Source: Bacteroidales bacterium (GTDB lineage: Bacteria; Bacteroidota; Bacteroidia; Bacteroidales; GCA-2748055). Taken from it: a DNA stretch of 64,000 nt. Position numbers and translations under genes: made by a program. The first letter of the stretch is position 1, and every line of letters starts with the position of its first letter. The stretch spans positions 42,187-106,186 of the forward strand of contig JAFGWU010000004.1 in NCBI GenBank assembly GCA_016936975.1, given 5' to 3'. Shown here piece after piece: positions 8,096 through 16,583 of this stretch. Below the pieces are notes generated by a model. The model was not told where the DNA came from, ran no database searches, and saw only the letters and a list, made by a program, of their open reading frames with translations.

Positions 8096-9880
8096 TCAGC
8101 CGTAAAGGGGTCCGTAGGCTGCACATGCCCTGTAATCCGAGCCCTCTTTATCCGACCCGAATGCGGACCAGGCACTCGGGCGGAAGAGGTGATCCTCAGG
8201 TACGTTGTGCATGCAGACCGGGATCCGGAGCATGGAGGCCAGGGATATCAGCTCGGCCCCGATATGTCCGTATGTGAATGCCCCATGGTTGGCTCCCCAG
8301 CCGGCCATAACAGAGTAGACATCCACGAAGTTCCCTTTTCCGGTAAGGTTTGGAACGAACCATGTGGTTGGCCATGAGGGATCGGTTCTCTCTGTCAGCA
8401 CCTTATGAACATCGTCGGGCAGGTCGATGGTAACCCCTTCGGCAATCTGAAGAACGGGTCCCAGTCCCTTGACGATGTTGATCCTGCTGAGGGTAACCGG
8501 CATGCCCCCCCTGGTATTGAAGGTGGATGAAAAACCACCGCCCCTGAAATATCCCCTGACACCTGCTCCCCAGGTGGTGTGGTCCAGGCATTTCTGTGCC
8601 TCCCCTTCCGTTATCTCATACCAGGGCTTCATGGCCGGTTTGCCGTGAATGCTCTGCTGTCCGGTTCCATCCAGGGCAGAGGCTCCGGAATTGATAAGGT
8701 GGATAAAACCGTTTCCTGCCGGTCCTTCTAATGTATGGCCGGTGACCCTTTTAACCGCTTTGGGGCTCCAGTAGGTTCTCACATCGCTGAATACCTGTGC
8801 GGCACCGGTCAGCAGATGGCCGAACAGCATGACCACCCCGTTCAGGCTGTCATTTTCAGTGGCGAGCATATAGGGTTGGCGGATTCCGTTCCAATCGAAT
8901 GAGGAACAGAGGATGGCTTCCATGAAGTCCCCGTTCGGGAAATGGTCGGTCCATTGCCGTTGTCCCTGGAATCCGGCTGCCAGCGCATTATGACCGAGGG
9001 CCTCCTCCTCATAACCCATTGCTTTCAGAACGGGATTTCCCACCATCAGGTCACGGCCGATCAAAGCCATTTTTGCCACAAATTCCCAGACCTCTTTTTT
9101 CTTCCCGGGTGATTGCTGCAGTTTCGGGGGATTATAATCCTTGCCTTCCCTGCAATTTTTTTGGATCCAGGTCAGGGCGCGTTTCAACTCATCCCGGTCG
9201 TAGATCCCCTCATCGATGCGCCGCGTAAACTCAGACATATCCACGTATTCACAGCGCATTCCAAGGTATTCCTCGAAGAAATCGGCATTGACGATGGAAC
9301 CTGCAATTCCCATGGAAACACTGCCCATCGACAGGTAGGATTTGCCTTTCATGTGCGCCACGGCCAGTCCGGCCCTGGCAAATCGCACTATTTTTTCCTT
9401 CACATCGCCGGGGATCTTCCGTGAATCGGAATCCTGAACATCTTTTCCGTAGATGCCGAATGCCGGTAATCCTTTCTGATTATGGCCGGCCAGTGCTGCG
9501 GCAAGATATACGGCCCCTGGCCGCTCGGTTCCGTTGAAACCCCAGATGGCTTTTGGAATGGACGGATTCATATCAATGGTTTCACTGCCGTAACACCAGC
9601 AGGGGGTGACCGTCAGACTGATCCCAACACCTTCCCGTTCAAATTTGATCGCTGAAGCAGCCGCTTCTGCCACGCCTCCGATACAGCTATCGGCAATGAC
9701 GCACTCCACCGGGGTTCCATCCGGGTGCTTCAGGGTGGACTCGATCAATTGTTTGGCCATATCGGCCATCTGCATGGTTTGTGCCTCGAGGGATTCCCGT
9801 ACACCTCCCATCCTTCCGTCGATGGCAGGACGGATCCCTATTTTCGGATTCTCTCCGATCAATCGGTTACTCTTTTCCAT
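8096..9880 (-). CDS. fucI: L-fucose isomerase
   Basis: FucI converts L-fucose to L-fuculose in the cytoplasm with Mn2+ at the active site. The protein is 594 residues, the normal length of the hexameric enzyme. Glu342 (in Ala-Thr-Glu-Asn-Asp) and Asp366 (in Phe-Ser-Asp-Val-Arg) are 24 residues apart, exactly as the E. coli metal ligands Glu337 and Asp361. The N-terminal nucleotide-like domain and the Gly-Phe-Asn-Gly-Thr-Glu-Arg-Pro segment also fit. The start overlaps the stop of the upstream kinase gene by 14 bp, so translation is probably coupled. It is the last gene of the fucR-fucK-fucI operon. Confidence 0.96.
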   Translation of the reverse strand: MEKSNRLIGENPKIGIRPAIDGRMGGVRESLEAQTMQMADMAKQLIESTLKHPDGTPVECVIADSCIGGVAEAAASAIKFEREGVGISLTVTPCWCYGSETIDMNPSIPKAIWGFNGTERPGAVYLAAALAGHNQKGLPAFGIYGKDVQDSDSRKIPGDVKEKIVRFARAGLAVAHMKGKSYLSMGSVSMGIAGSIVNADFFEEYLGMRCEYVDMSEFTRRIDEGIYDRDELKRALTWIQKNCREGKDYNPPKLQQSPGKKKEVWEFVAKMALIGRDLMVGNPVLKAMGYEEEALGHNALAAGFQGQRQWTDHFPNGDFMEAILCSSFDWNGIRQPYMLATENDSLNGVVMLFGHLLTGAAQVFSDVRTYWSPKAVKRVTGHTLEGPAGNGFIHLINSGASALDGTGQQSIHGKPAMKPWYEITEGEAQKCLDHTTWGAGVRGYFRGGGFSSTFNTRGGMPVTLSRINIVKGLGPVLQIAEGVTIDLPDDVHKVLTERTDPSWPTTWFVPNLTGKGNFVDVYSVMAGWGANHGAFTYGHIGAELISLASMLRIPVCMHNVPEDHLFRPSAWSAFGSDKEGSDYRACAAYGPLYG

Positions 9881-11351
9881 TGTGATTCAGTGTTATTAAA
9901 TGTTTGAATTGTTCGTAGCGGAGCTCCATATCCGGATGCACGCTTTGCGGGGCATATTCTTTGATATCAAAAGAACGTTTTACAATCTGCCGGATCTCAT
10001 ACCTGTCTTCCACGATTCCCAATGAGAGAGCCTGCACCAGGATGTTTCCTATTGCTGCACCCTCCACAGGTCCGGATATGACAGGGCGGGAAGATACATC
10101 TGCCACGTTCTGGTTCAGGTAATCCGACTGGCTGCCTCCTCCAATCAGATGAAGAACCCCGATATGCTTCCCGGTGAGTTCCTCAAGCAGTTCAATATGA
10201 TACCTGAAGGAGAAACAGAGGCTGTCATAGGCGCATTTAATGTAACCGCTTAAATTTCGGGGGAGATTCTGTCCCGTTTCCCGGAAGTAGGCATCAAAAG
10301 CCGCCTTCATGTTTACGGGATTGTAAAAGACCCCGCTGTCGGGATTGATAACCTGTGGAATGGATCCGGCCTCATCAGCTATCCGTTCAAGACCGGCATG
10401 CGAAAGGGTATCGGGCAGCTCTTTTTTCAGACCCTGGATGAGCCAGAGTCCGACAATATTCTTCAGAATGCGGAAGGTATTGTTAAATCCCCTCTCGTTG
10501 GTAAATCCCGCTTTAAGCGCCTCTTTTGTCAGGATCGGGGATTCCGATTCCACTCCCACGATACACCATGTTCCCGATGAGATGTAGGCGGCGCTCCTTT
10601 CTCCGGCAGGAAGGGCAAGAACGGCGGAGGCTGTGTCGTGACCGCAAACCTGGATCACCTGCATGGAAGCGTTATGAACGGACGGATGGATGATCTCTCC
10701 GAGAATGGTTCCGGGAAAATCGGGTTGCCCGAATATTTCGGGTGCCAATCCGAGATGTTCCAGGATTTTCGGATCCCAGCTTGTGGAGCGGGCACTCAGA
10801 AGCTGGGAGGTGGAAGCGATGGTCAGCTCATTTCTCATCAGTCCGGTTAACAGGTAGTTCATGAACCCCGGGGTGAACAGGATGCGGTTTGTATTCTTCA
10901 GGGCTTCGGTTTCTTTGATCGAAAGCAGCTGGTAAAGGGTGTTGAACTGGTAGAAGTTGATGCCGGTCCGTTCAAAGGTTTCCATTTTCGACATCATCCC
11001 CTGCCACTTCCGGTCCATCCCCAGGGTCCGGGCATCCCGGTAAGAGACCGGTGTTTCGATCAGCTCACCGTTTTCATCCAGCATGGCAAAATCCACTCCC
11101 CATGAATCGAATCCGATGGAGGAGAGGGAATGGCCATGTTCATCCACAATCCGGTTGATTCCCCGAACCACCTCCCGGGTGATGCGGTCGAAGTCCCATC
11201 TTTCGTGGCCCTCTTTTTCAAACACCCTGTTTTCAAAGCGGTGGTATTCATGATAACGCATCGTTCCTTCCCGCAGTGTCCCAAGCATGATGCGGATACT
11301 GGAAGCCCCCATATCAACGGCGATACATTTGAATTCACCTTTTGAATTCAT
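9867..11351 (-). CDS. fucK: L-fuculokinase/rhamnulokinase (RhaB-type FGGY kinase)
   Basis: This ATP-dependent kinase (494 residues) phosphorylates a 6-deoxyketohexose at O1. It shows the RhaB-type N-terminal motif Val-Asp-Met-Gly-Ala-Ser-Ser, the hallmark Gly-Ile-Asn-Phe-Tyr-Gln-Phe-Asn-Thr segment, Ser-Ser-Gly-Thr-Trp near the active site, and Gly-Gly-Gly-Ser-Gln in the C-terminal ATPase half. Bacteroides uses this RhaB-like type as its fuculokinase. Its place between the GntR regulator and fucI makes L-fuculose the likely substrate. I chose ATG 11351, which begins just before the conserved strand; ATG 11378 would add nine residues. Confidence 0.85.
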   Translation of the reverse strand: MNSKGEFKCIAVDMGASSIRIMLGTLREGTMRYHEYHRFENRVFEKEGHERWDFDRITREVVRGINRIVDEHGHSLSSIGFDSWGVDFAMLDENGELIETPVSYRDARTLGMDRKWQGMMSKMETFERTGINFYQFNTLYQLLSIKETEALKNTNRILFTPGFMNYLLTGLMRNELTIASTSQLLSARSTSWDPKILEHLGLAPEIFGQPDFPGTILGEIIHPSVHNASMQVIQVCGHDTASAVLALPAGERSAAYISSGTWCIVGVESESPILTKEALKAGFTNERGFNNTFRILKNIVGLWLIQGLKKELPDTLSHAGLERIADEAGSIPQVINPDSGVFYNPVNMKAAFDAYFRETGQNLPRNLSGYIKCAYDSLCFSFRYHIELLEELTGKHIGVLHLIGGGSQSDYLNQNVADVSSRPVISGPVEGAAIGNILVQALSLGIVEDRYEIRQIVKRSFDIKEYAPQSVHPDMELRYEQFKHLITLNHNGKE

Positions 11352-11465
11352 TTCGGTGTGCTGTTTGTTTGATGCCAAATCGAATCACAATATAACATAA
11401 TTTGCCAAAACCTGACAGCAGAAACCGGACATTCATTGATGCGGAATCCATACTGGCGGGGATGT

Positions 11466-12179
11466 TTAAAACCTTCCGGTGAGACTGTAATTTTCGGTGT
11501 TACAGTAAACCTGGCTGTAAAAGCAGAAACCGACCCGGTTGGTCTCCAGCTTTCTGTCGAGGCGCAGTATGGGGTGGTTTTCGCTGACCCGGAAATGACG
11601 CCGGATTTTTTGATCGGCCTTGATGGCCAGTATCTTCTGCTCCCCTCCCGTAACCTGGAGCTGGTAATGTTTCCTGAGAATTTCGAAAAGCGACCGGTTT
11701 TCAAAGTTCCGGGAGGTGAATCGCGGAAGGTTCATATTGGGAATCATGGTGATATCGTAGAACACCGGGACATTGTTGATCAGTCTCAATCGCTCCATGT
11801 GGATGTACCCGACACTCTTTTCCTCCCCGGAGATATCAAATCCGAAGGCCCGGTCCCATTTTCTGATATGCGGTTTCACAATGATATGGGTCGTAAGGTT
11901 TTCATCTCCGATGGCCGAAGTAGTGCCGCTCAGGGAGAGGATCCCGATGCCTTTCGGTGTTCCCCTGACAATGCTTCCTTTCCCCTGCTGGCGCATGATG
12001 AAACCGTCATTCACCAGCATGTCAAGCGCTTTTCTCACGGTGGGACGGGTAAGATGATGCACCGCGCACAACTCATTCTCCGAAGGCAGGAGCTCCCCGT
12101 TTTTATAGATACCATCCTCGACCAGTTTTCTCAACTGTTCGTAAAGTTGACGGTATTGCGGTGCTTTTTTGATGGCCAT
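11466..12179 (-). CDS. fucR: GntR/HutC-family transcriptional regulator, probable fucose repressor
   Basis: The 237-residue cytoplasmic regulator has an N-terminal GntR winged helix (about 1-75, with Leu-Pro-Ser-Glu-Asn-Glu-Leu and Arg-Pro-Thr-Val-Arg-Lys-Ala-Leu) and a C-terminal UTRA ligand domain (about 90-237), as in HutC-type repressors. UTRA domains often bind a sugar or sugar phosphate. As first gene of the fucose operon, and divergent from the E2/E1 operon, it probably controls both. Two palindromes lie in the shared intergenic region. ATG 12179 is chosen because the helix-turn-helix begins just after it; the 21 upstream in-frame residues are Cys/Phe-rich and unconvincing. The ligand is not determinable here. 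Confidence 0.85.
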   Translation of the reverse strand: MAIKKAPQYRQLYEQLRKLVEDGIYKNGELLPSENELCAVHHLTRPTVRKALDMLVNDGFIMRQQGKGSIVRGTPKGIGILSLSGTTSAIGDENLTTHIIVKPHIRKWDRAFGFDISGEEKSVGYIHMERLRLINNVPVFYDITMIPNMNLPRFTSRNFENRSLFEILRKHYQLQVTGGEQKILAIKADQKIRRHFRVSENHPILRLDRKLETNRVGFCFYSQVYCNTENYSLTGRF

Positions 12180-12208
12180 GGATTCCCCGGTAAATTGACA
12201 GCAACAGA

Positions 12209-12224
12209 ATTTACAGTTGTAAAT
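12209..12224. promoter_or_regulatory. palindrome ATTTACAGTTGTAAAT, possible GntR autoregulatory site
   Basis: Two perfect 7-bp arms (ATTTACA/TGTAAAT) are separated by 2 bp, 30 bp upstream of the regulator start. Its half-sites differ from those of the operator at 12360, so it may bind another protein. Confidence 0.45.
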
Positions 12225-12327
12225 ATAGGTATAGAATGACATATTGCAAAATAAAATTCTTTATATAGCTTTAAATTGTTTAAATACAACATTATATAAT
12301 TAAATCTTATAGCAGGATACAATTTTT

Positions 12328-12357
12328 TTTGATTTCACTAAAATAGTGTTATATTTG
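12328..12357 (+). promoter_or_regulatory. Bacteroidota-type promoter for the E2/E1 operon
   Basis: A -33 TTTG (12328-12331) and a -7 TATATTTG (12350-12357), 18 bp apart, match the Bacteroidota sigma-ABfr consensus. The start site should fall near 12363, giving a leader of about 80 nt before the E2 start codon. Confidence 0.75.
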
Positions 12358-12359
12358 CA

Positions 12360-12373
12360 CTTGTATAGACAAG
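12360..12373. promoter_or_regulatory. operator CTTGTATAGACAAG at the transcription start
   Basis: Perfect 5-bp arms CTTGT/ACAAG surround a 4-bp centre, 2 bp downstream of the -7 element and over the predicted start site. This is the size and position of a GntR/HutC repressor operator; the divergent GntR gene is the obvious ligand. Confidence 0.6.
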
Positions 12374-12384
12374 TTGAAGAAAAA

Positions 12385-12424
12385 GCGAATGAGCGAATAG
12401 GCGAGTAAGCGAGCAGGTGAATGA
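12385..12424 (+). repeat. tandem 8-bp repeat array in the operon leader
   Basis: Five 8-bp units related to GCGAATRR fill the leader between the operator and the E2 start codon. They are the same octamer family as at 5819-5874. Confidence 0.75.
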
Positions 12425-12444
12425 ACAGAAAAAGAATTGAAATC

Positions 12445-13851
12445 ATGGCAAAACCAGTCATTATGCCCAGGCAGGGGCAATCCGTTGAAAGCTGCATCCT
12501 GACGCAGTGGTTTAAAAATATCGGGGATAAGGTGGAAAAAGGAGATCTCCTGTTTGCCTATGAAACAGACAAGGCGGCATTTGAAGAGGAGGCTCCTGAA
12601 GAGGGGGTGCTGCTGGCCCGTTATTACGAAGAGGGGGATGAAGTTCCCGTACTAGAAAATGTGGCAATGATCGGAGCGGAGGGAGAGCCGATTGATCAGG
12701 CGGTGTCTGCGGCGGATAAACAGGAGGGCAGGCCGGATACGGGATCCGGGGAAAAGTTGTCCGGGGCCGGCGGTGATGCAGAAGGAGAGATTGCGAAGGA
12801 GACCGGGCAGATTGTTCATTCCGGATTATCTGCAGACGGGGAAAGAATTACGGCTGCCGGTGAAAAGGCGGGTGGCGGCGGACCGGTTAAGATATCACCG
12901 CGTGCCAGAAAACTTGCGGAAGAGAAGCGGGTGATTTACGACCTGCTGAAGGGTTCGGGTCCCGGCGGCCGGATTATTGAACGGGATATCCTGGAGGCGA
13001 TCAGAAGCGGTAAACGGTTGACCCCTCTGGCAGAACGGAAAATGAAGGGAGAGGGACTGGGTATTCCGGATCAGGGAAAGGCCCCCTATGGAAAAATTAC
13101 TTCGAGGGACCTGGTTGAGCGGCCGGCAGAGGTACCCGCTGCTTCCGCCGGGGATTATACCGATAAACCGCTCAGCAATATGCGTAAATTAATTTCAGCG
13201 GCCATGTTCCGCTCCCTGCAGAATTCCGCTCAGCTGACGCACCACCTGGGAGCCAATGCATCGGCATTGCTGATGCTCAGAAAGCAGGTTAAGTCCGGGA
13301 TGGGGGATGGTTATCCGTACAATATTACCCTCAACGATATGATATGTTATGCGGTTGTCAGGGCCTTAAAGCGTCATCCGGGAGTCAATGCCCATTTTCT
13401 CGGCGATGCAGTGCGGGTATTCAATAAGGTGAACCTCGGGGTGGCGGTGGACACGGAACGGGGATTGATGGTGCCGGTGCTTCTGAACGCCGACGATCTG
13501 TCGCTTACCGGGCTTTCCTCGCGGATGAAGGATCTGGCCGATTCGGCGAAGAAAGGAAACATTTCACCCGATCTCCTCACCCCGGAATCCGCATCATTTA
13601 CAGTTTCGAACCTGGGGAACTACGGGGTGGAGATGTTTACCCCGGTGATCAACCTGCCACAGGTTGCCATCCTTGGTGTAAACACCATCGTGCACCGGCC
13701 GGCTATCCTGAAGGACGGATCCTACAGCTTTCAGCCGTTCATCGGGCTCTCACTGACATACGATCACAGGGCCCTCGACGGCGGTCCGGCTACACTTTTC
13801 CTCGTTGCCGTCAAAGAAGAGATAGAAAAACTGTCAGACGATCTGCTTTAA
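12445..13851 (+). CDS. dihydrolipoyl acyltransferase (E2) of a 2-oxoacid/acetoin dehydrogenase-type complex
   Basis: E2 (468 residues) carries acyl groups on a lipoyl arm and transfers them to CoA. Domains in order: lipoyl domain (about 1-78, lipoylated Lys43 in Glu-Thr-Asp-Lys-Ala); a Gly/Glu-rich linker; a peripheral-subunit-binding domain (about 150-190); a second, weaker binding-domain-like motif (Leu-Thr-Pro-Leu-Ala-Glu ... Gly-Lys-Ile-Thr-Ser-Arg-Asp, about 192-225); and the catalytic domain with Asp-His-Arg-Ala-Leu-Asp-Gly-Gly near the C-terminus. ATG 12445 begins directly at the lipoyl domain; an upstream ATG at 12421 lies in the 8-bp repeat. It heads the operon with fused E1; no E3 is present in the window. 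The acyl substrate cannot be read from the sequence. Confidence 0.85.
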   Translation: MAKPVIMPRQGQSVESCILTQWFKNIGDKVEKGDLLFAYETDKAAFEEEAPEEGVLLARYYEEGDEVPVLENVAMIGAEGEPIDQAVSAADKQEGRPDTGSGEKLSGAGGDAEGEIAKETGQIVHSGLSADGERITAAGEKAGGGGPVKISPRARKLAEEKRVIYDLLKGSGPGGRIIERDILEAIRSGKRLTPLAERKMKGEGLGIPDQGKAPYGKITSRDLVERPAEVPAASAGDYTDKPLSNMRKLISAAMFRSLQNSAQLTHHLGANASALLMLRKQVKSGMGDGYPYNITLNDMICYAVVRALKRHPGVNAHFLGDAVRVFNKVNLGVAVDTERGLMVPVLLNADDLSLTGLSSRMKDLADSAKKGNISPDLLTPESASFTVSNLGNYGVEMFTPVINLPQVAILGVNTIVHRPAILKDGSYSFQPFIGLSLTYDHRALDGGPATLFLVAVKEEIEKLSDDLL

Positions 13852-13872
13852 TATGAACAACCACTCAATTTC

Positions 13873-13970
13873 TTAAACCTTAAACCTTAAACCTTAAACT
13901 TTGAGCCTTAAATCTTAAACTTTGAGCCTTAAATCTTAAACTTTGAGCCTTAAATCTTAAACTTTGAACT
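13873..13970 (+). repeat. heptamer tandem array (TTAAACY), 14 units
   Basis: Fourteen contiguous 7-bp units (TTAAACC, TTAAACT, TTAAATC, TTGAGCC) run from 13873 to 13970. Part repeats with a 21-bp higher-order period. They fill the gap between E2 and E1 and end 6 bp before the E1 start codon, so they would be transcribed and could affect E1 translation. Confidence 0.9.
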
Positions 13971-13976
13971 TTTACC

Positions 13977-16445
13977 ATGCCAAAAAATCTTTTCTTAGAC
14001 CCGGCTGAATTGAGAAAGCCGAAAATGCTGGAACTTGATTCCATTCCGGTAAACCAGTACAAAAAAACCGTAAAGGAGGAACTTTCAAGATATTCCCGGG
14101 AGGATTTCATTCGCATTTACAGGGATATGTATATTATCCGTGAGTTTGAAACGATGCTGAACCTGATCAAAACCACCGGGGAGTACAACGGGATGTCCTA
14201 TTCCCATCCCGGTCCGGCACATCTTTCGATCGGTCAGGAGGCCGCCGCGGTGGGTATGGCCTATCATCTTGGTATCGATGACTTTATCTTCGGTTCCCAC
14301 CGTTCCCACGGGGAGATCCTGGCGAAGGGATTGTCGGCCATCCACAAGCTCGATAATGATTCCCTGGATAAGATCATGAAATCCTATTTCGACGGACGAA
14401 TCCTGTCGATTGTTGAGAAGGGTCACAGCGGGGATATAAAATCCCTGGCATTGCGGTTCCTGTTATACGGAACCCTGGCAGAGATATTTGCCCGTGAAAC
14501 GGGCTTCAACAGGGGGCTTGGCGGGTCGATGCACGCATTTTTTACGCCGTTTGGGATCTATCCGAATAATGCCATCGTCGGAGGATCCGGTGATATAGCC
14601 GTCGGGGCGGCCCTGTACAAAAAGGTGAACCGCAAACCGGGTATTGTGGTGGCCAACATCGGAGATGCTTCCCTGGGATGCGGTCCGGTGTGGGAAGGAA
14701 TGGTCTTTTCTGCAATGGACCAGTTCAATCAGTTGTGGGAGAAAGATATGAAAGGCGGGATGCCGATCATCTTCAATATCATGAACAACCAGTACGGAAT
14801 GGGGGGGCAGACCGCCGGTGAGACCATGGGATACACCATTGCTGCCCGTGTAGGGGCTGCGGTCAACCGGGTCAACATGCATGCCGAACGGGTTGACGGA
14901 TATAGTCCCCTGGCAGTCATTGATGCCTACGAACGAAAAATGAAACTGCTGAATGAGAAAAAAGGTCCAGTTTTGCTGGATGTCCTGACCTACCGCTTCA
15001 GCGGACATTCGCCATCGGATTCTTCTTCATATCGTTCGAAAGAGGAGATTGAAGCCTGGGAATCGATTGATTCCATCGATTCTTTCGGGAAGGAGCTTAT
15101 GGATTCGGGATTGGCGGATCAGTCTGAGTTGGAGAAGATCCGGTCCGAAATAACGGACCTGGTATCTCTGGCATGCCGGTTATCCATTGATGATGCAGTC
15201 TCTCCCAGGATGGATCTGGTAAAAAATCCCGAGTTAATCGGTGAGATGATGTTTTCAAACGGATCGGTTGACAGGATGGAGGAGCGGCAGGCGGATGTGT
15301 TGATGCCCCTGGAAGAGAATCCGAGGGTAAAGCAACTCATGAAAAAGGAGCGTTATGCTTATGATGCGAAGGGGAACCCCCACTCTTCCATGAAACTGTA
15401 CCAGTTTCGCGACGGTATTTTTGAGGCGATCATCAACCGGTTTTACAGGGATCCGACCCTGGTGGCCTACGGAGAGGAGAACAGGGACTGGGGTGGCGCG
15501 TTTGCTGTCTACCGGGGTCTTACCGAAGCACTGCCCTATCACAGGCTTTTCAACGCACCCATTTCGGAGGGTGCCATAGTGGGGACGGCCATCGGTTACG
15601 GTATGTGTGGTGGCAGGGTGATCCCGGAGATCATGTACTGCGATTTCCTCGGGAGGTCGGGGGATGAAGTTTTTAACCAGCTTCCCAAGTGGCAGTCCAT
15701 GAGCGGAAACCTTATCAGGATGCCTGTCGTCCTGCGTGTCTCCGTTGGCTCAAAATACGGGGCCCAGCACTCCCAGGACTGGTCCTCACTGGTGGCACAT
15801 ATCCCCGGTATCAAAGTTGTTTTTCCTGCAACGCCTTATGATGCAAAAGGATTGATGAATGCGGCCCTCCAGGGAACCGACCCGGTCGTGTTCTTCGAGA
15901 GCCAGCGTCTCTATGGAATCGGTGAACAGTTTCACAAGGAGGGGGTCCCGGAAGGATATTATGAAGTAGCCATCGGCGAACCGGATGTGAAACGACCGGG
16001 AAAAGATATTACCATCCTCTCCATCGGGGCCACCCTTTACAGGGTTGTCGAAGCAGCTGAAAGACTCCTGAAGGAGTATGATCTGTCTGCAGAAATTATT
16101 GATGCACGCTCGCTGGTGCCTTTCAATTATGAGCCTGTGCTCGAATCCATCAGGAAAACCGGCCGGATACTCCTTGTGAGCGATGCCTGTGAAAGGGGTT
16201 CCTACCTGAAGGATATGGCCCAGACCATCACCGAGCTCGGATTTGATGACCTGGATGCCCCGCCTGTCGTTGTTGGCTCAAGGAACTGGATAACGCCCGC
16301 CTATGAGTTGGAGGATTATTTCTTCCCCCAGGCATCCTGGATTCTGGATGCGATCCACGAGCACATTCTTCCGCTGAAGAACCATAAAACTGAAAATAAT
16401 TTTAGCAGGGAGATTAAATTGAGGCGAAGCAGGATGGGGGTGTAG
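13977..16445 (+). CDS. thiamine-diphosphate dehydrogenase E1, alpha and beta subunits fused
   Basis: The 822-residue protein fuses both E1 subunits of a 2-oxoacid or acetoin dehydrogenase. The alpha part (about 40-420) contains the ThDP/Mg site Gly-Asp-Ala-Ser ... Asn-Asn-Gln-Tyr-Gly-Met-Gly. The Gly-Asp to Asn-Asn spacing includes an unusual insertion (Phe-Asn-Gln-Leu-Trp-Glu-Lys-Asp-Met). The beta part (about 465-800) has Gly-Glu-Glu-Asn, the Ser-Glu-Gly-Ala-Ile-Val-Gly segment and the transketolase C-terminal domain. E1 decarboxylates or cleaves a carbonyl substrate and acylates the E2 lipoyl group. Its neighbours are sugar-phosphate enzymes, so the substrate may be a methyl ketone rather than pyruvate; this is inference. 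A branched-chain or pyruvate dehydrogenase role is the alternative. Confidence 0.85.
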   Translation: MPKNLFLDPAELRKPKMLELDSIPVNQYKKTVKEELSRYSREDFIRIYRDMYIIREFETMLNLIKTTGEYNGMSYSHPGPAHLSIGQEAAAVGMAYHLGIDDFIFGSHRSHGEILAKGLSAIHKLDNDSLDKIMKSYFDGRILSIVEKGHSGDIKSLALRFLLYGTLAEIFARETGFNRGLGGSMHAFFTPFGIYPNNAIVGGSGDIAVGAALYKKVNRKPGIVVANIGDASLGCGPVWEGMVFSAMDQFNQLWEKDMKGGMPIIFNIMNNQYGMGGQTAGETMGYTIAARVGAAVNRVNMHAERVDGYSPLAVIDAYERKMKLLNEKKGPVLLDVLTYRFSGHSPSDSSSYRSKEEIEAWESIDSIDSFGKELMDSGLADQSELEKIRSEITDLVSLACRLSIDDAVSPRMDLVKNPELIGEMMFSNGSVDRMEERQADVLMPLEENPRVKQLMKKERYAYDAKGNPHSSMKLYQFRDGIFEAIINRFYRDPTLVAYGEENRDWGGAFAVYRGLTEALPYHRLFNAPISEGAIVGTAIGYGMCGGRVIPEIMYCDFLGRSGDEVFNQLPKWQSMSGNLIRMPVVLRVSVGSKYGAQHSQDWSSLVAHIPGIKVVFPATPYDAKGLMNAALQGTDPVVFFESQRLYGIGEQFHKEGVPEGYYEVAIGEPDVKRPGKDITILSIGATLYRVVEAAERLLKEYDLSAEIIDARSLVPFNYEPVLESIRKTGRILLVSDACERGSYLKDMAQTITELGFDDLDAPPVVVGSRNWITPAYELEDYFFPQASWILDAIHEHILPLKNHKTENNFSREIKLRRSRMGV

Positions 16446-16583
16446 AGGACAGTCGGCAGTTTATTACGAGCGAAGCCGGATATCCCGGGATCTAAAGGTA
16501 ACCAGTCAGATAAATGTTGATGATGCAGCCAAGTAATGCCTGGCGTGGGAAATCCAGGATCCAGTCAGTAACACGCAGTAAAA

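Noticed and set aside
11436..12239. 267-codon plus-strand frame opposite the GntR regulator
   Set aside because: It is antisense to a clear helix-turn-helix/UTRA gene and has no recognisable motif.
13873..13970. Heptamer array considered as a CRISPR
   Set aside because: Units are contiguous with no unique spacers and no cas gene is nearby.
13977..16445. E1/E2 read simply as the cell's pyruvate dehydrogenase
   Set aside because: Possible, but the operon lacks E3, is headed by a GntR operator next to fucose genes and contains sugar-phosphate dehydrogenases and phosphatases. I keep it as the main alternative in the finding instead of as the call.
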